64,000 nucleotides of DNA. It comes from Chrysomallon squamiferum. Taxonomy: Eukaryota > Mollusca > Gastropoda > Neomphalida > Peltospiridae. Below the pieces are notes generated by a model. The model saw nothing but the letters and a program-made list of their open reading frames with translations. It ran no database searches and was not told where the DNA came from. This document shows, in pieces, positions 61,728-64,000 of this stretch (the stretch's first letter is position 1; each line of letters begins with the position of its first letter). A program made the position numbers and the translations under genes. The stretch spans positions 17,494,906-17,558,905 of the forward strand of contig CM022677.1 in NCBI GenBank assembly GCA_012295275.1, given 5' to 3'.

Positions 61728-64000
61728 CAGACAGACACACAAACTTCCCAACCCTTTATATACCACTCGATGATTACAGTCACAAATTGTGTAAAAATTC
61801 TTCAACATTTTTGTCATCTGTTGACTTCAGTTTAGCTGAAATGGCGGTAACAGATAACATAAATTAAATTTCCACCAACAAGTGGTGGATATCTTCATAA
61901 TGTACCGCCTCGGAGTGCATTGTGCGTGATTATTGATGTATGTGTGTGTGTGTTTTGTGTGTGTATGTGTGTGTGTGTGTTTTGTGTGTGTGTGTGTGTG
62001 TGTCTGTGTGTGTGTATGTGTTGTGTGTGCGTGCGTGTGTGTGTGTGTATGTGGTTGTTTGAGGGACTAAAAGCACCAAGCATAATCTAAAGATGACATA
62101 AACACCATTAACATGTCTGACATTTATTTCTCCTTGTTTTAGACTTAAATTACCGGTAAGTTCCTCGAAGATATACTTGGTTATGTTAATACATGGCAAA
62201 CACTGTCACTCGGGCTGTTCTAAGGAATCCAGGACAGTAATGGTCTGCCAGTATTGGTCAGGGATATGAGATGTTATCTTTGTGACTTTGGGGTGAAAGA
62301 GAGTTCAAAAGAGAGGAGAGAATATCTGTCAAAGAATAACTACAATACTATCATCTGTAATGATATTCTACAATTGATTAACATGTTGTACAGTCATGCA
62401 GAGAAACTAAAGATATAACTGAAATCGAACTGGTGTTTTTTTTGTGAATTTGCTTTATGACACACACAAACAAACGCATGCACACGTACACACACACACA
62501 CACATGTATAACTCCTGTGAGATTTTTCGGTGACATTGTGAAAAATTTCAAGACTTTTTCGACCATTTTCTTTCTGCTATGATTTCTGACTCCTGCAAGC
62601 TCTGGTGAGTTGTCGTTCTTAGGTGTGTACCTTCCGTGCGTAATTATTATGGATTAATAATTTAAATTTCATCCCTATTTATTTATTTATTTATTTATCT
62701 GTCGTTTGCTTTTGTATGGTTATTTGTAAATGAAATACAGTTATAACAGATATATTATCATAATAATTAAATATTCAAAAGTACGTCTTTTTTTTTTGTC
62801 CATTTTTATTCACTTTGTACGCTTGGTTAATTCTTTGTTTGAGATCCTATCTGAAGTAAAAACTGGATGAATGGAAAAATCTGAAGTCCTCTTTTAGTGT
62901 GTTTATTGCACGAATCTGACGTTCTGTCTATTGCACGAATGTTACCTTGTTTTGAGAAAAATTGAGTTTTACCTCAATCGGAAGATAATTTGGTAGCGGT
63001 CAGCTCGTTACGGTTCACCGAACTTGTTTCTATTTTTAACGCGCACAGCTTGGCTCTGGGACCTTCTTCATATGAACAGCCTCGACCAAACAACTGTGTG
63101 ACGTATGTTATTACGCATGTAGTACATTTTTAACCAAATTTTCAAACTTAACGAGATTAATTTTTTTCCCACAGAAACTAATTAAAGACACGTATTCCAC
63201 CATCAGTTCCAATATTATTTCCAGGACAATGCCATAACCGCTGAAAAATTAAGTAAAAAAAAATGTAAAAAAAGGCAAAATTTAGGATTTGGCGGGTGAT
63301 TATTTCGTTGGTTTAAGCTTCAATGATTTTGTGTTTCAACTAAGGTGATATATAAAACTTTTCCTCAGAAATAGTCAATACACTTTACATAGTTTTTAAT
63401 CCATTCTATTTTTTTTTTTTTCGATATCTTCATGCTGGATTGAAAACATTCAGTCTTTTTCTAATTAGACTGGTATCGTGTGATATTGTCTGGTATGGAT
63501 GGTATTGTATGGTATGATGTAGTATAACAGGATAAAACAAGATATACAATGGAACACTACAGTATGGTAAGGTACGATAGAATGCGATAGAGTTCATTTA
63601 GTCTATTTATAATTTTTATTTTTATAATTAGAATTAGACAAACACACACACACACACACACATACACACGCATACACACACATTGTATTGTGTTTGTTTT
63701 TCAAACGTGTTTAAATTGGCTTTGTCACAAACATGTAAGATCTGTAGGTGTAAAGGTGAGAAATGTCATTTTGTTATTCTTAAACCCATACACATATATA
63801 CAAAAACGCAAATTTTTTTTAATTGTTCGATATATATATATATATATTTAAAAAGATAAGAAACTTATGACTATAAACACGAATATGAAAAAACGAGAGA
63901 TCCACACCAGTAATTGGTTCTTATCTACACTTCCCACAAACCAAAGCGCGCATATATAAATAAAACTATGGAAATACGTACACCTACATATGCAAACTAA
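59430..64000. other. Microsatellite-rich terminal region, no gene recognised
   Basis: It contains CTT/GTTT tracts (59540-59620), T runs (59789-59809, 60280-60340), CT then CA repeats (60425-60494), CA/TA tracts (61310-61440), GT (61550-61573), AC (61697-61723), a long GT-rich tract (61938-62051) and CA (63644-63684). Frames at 61895-62199 and 60967-61537 are dinucleotide-repeat artefacts. A donor-like GTGAGT at 62605 lacks an acceptable upstream frame. Confidence 0.6.

Noticed and set aside
57884-62566. Cys/Val- and His/Thr-rich frames
   Set aside because: They are translations of CA/GT dinucleotide repeats.
62550-62604. Possible third signal-peptide exon ending at GTGAGT (62605)
   Set aside because: Two of the three frames contain TGA a few codons before the donor, and the third has no hydrophobic leader after a Met.

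Overview
This is a eukaryotic, very AT-rich window with long introns and dense simple repeats. GT-AG split genes and gene content point to an invertebrate animal, most likely a mollusc (possibly a cephalopod). That assignment is inference; no rRNA or mitochondrial marker is present.

Layout. (1) About 1-15,300: no convincing gene. It holds AT-rich DNA, microsatellites, a faint tRNA-SINE remnant, a perfect palindrome with a TA core, an 81-bp repeat that keeps a reading frame open, and a roughly 7-kb patchwork of diverged duplicated blocks (about 6,650-14,000). (2) 15,328-20,713, minus strand: a complete seven-exon LACTB gene (mitochondrial serine beta-lactamase-like protein). (3) About 20,720-21,270: a compact, probably shared promoter. 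(4) About 21,200-36,053, plus strand: an eight-coding-exon ABHD2-type alpha/beta hydrolase gene, head to head with LACTB. Its introns are filled with tandem repeats and small DNA transposons. (5) 36,054-42,900: AT-rich DNA plus a hAT-like relic carrying a broken minus-strand reading frame. (6) 42,934-59,361: two related single-Ig-domain genes facing each other, plus strand at 42,934-44,789 and minus strand at 56,966-59,361. Both have a 55-nt signal-peptide exon followed by a phase 1-1 Ig exon. Between them lie a roughly 5.7-kb minisatellite, a Tigger/pogo-like MITE and a dead Tc1-like transposase. (7) 59,400-64,000: microsatellites, no gene recognised.

The most unusual signal is that several exon-intron junctions are themselves the repeat unit of an adjoining tandem array. 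In ABHD2 these are the exon 1 donor (10 copies of 32 bp), the exon 6 donor (about 5 copies of 36-39 bp), the exon 7 acceptor (about 15-19 copies of 37 bp) and a degenerate series after exon 3. In LACTB the exon 6 acceptor is present twice. Wherever I could read it, using a decoy site brings in a stop codon almost at once. The ABHD2 exon 3 end also carries a 13-bp insertion that either breaks the frame or forces use of an upstream donor that drops a conserved segment. LACTB intron 1 appears to be a GC-AG intron.

LACTB (mitochondrial, lipid-related) and ABHD2 (membrane monoacylglycerol lipase) may share a promoter, but no direct functional link is shown by the sequence. The Ig pair looks like a small locally duplicated family of secreted or surface recognition proteins. 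All exon boundaries were called by eye from splice consensus, phase and family resemblance; no alignment was run.
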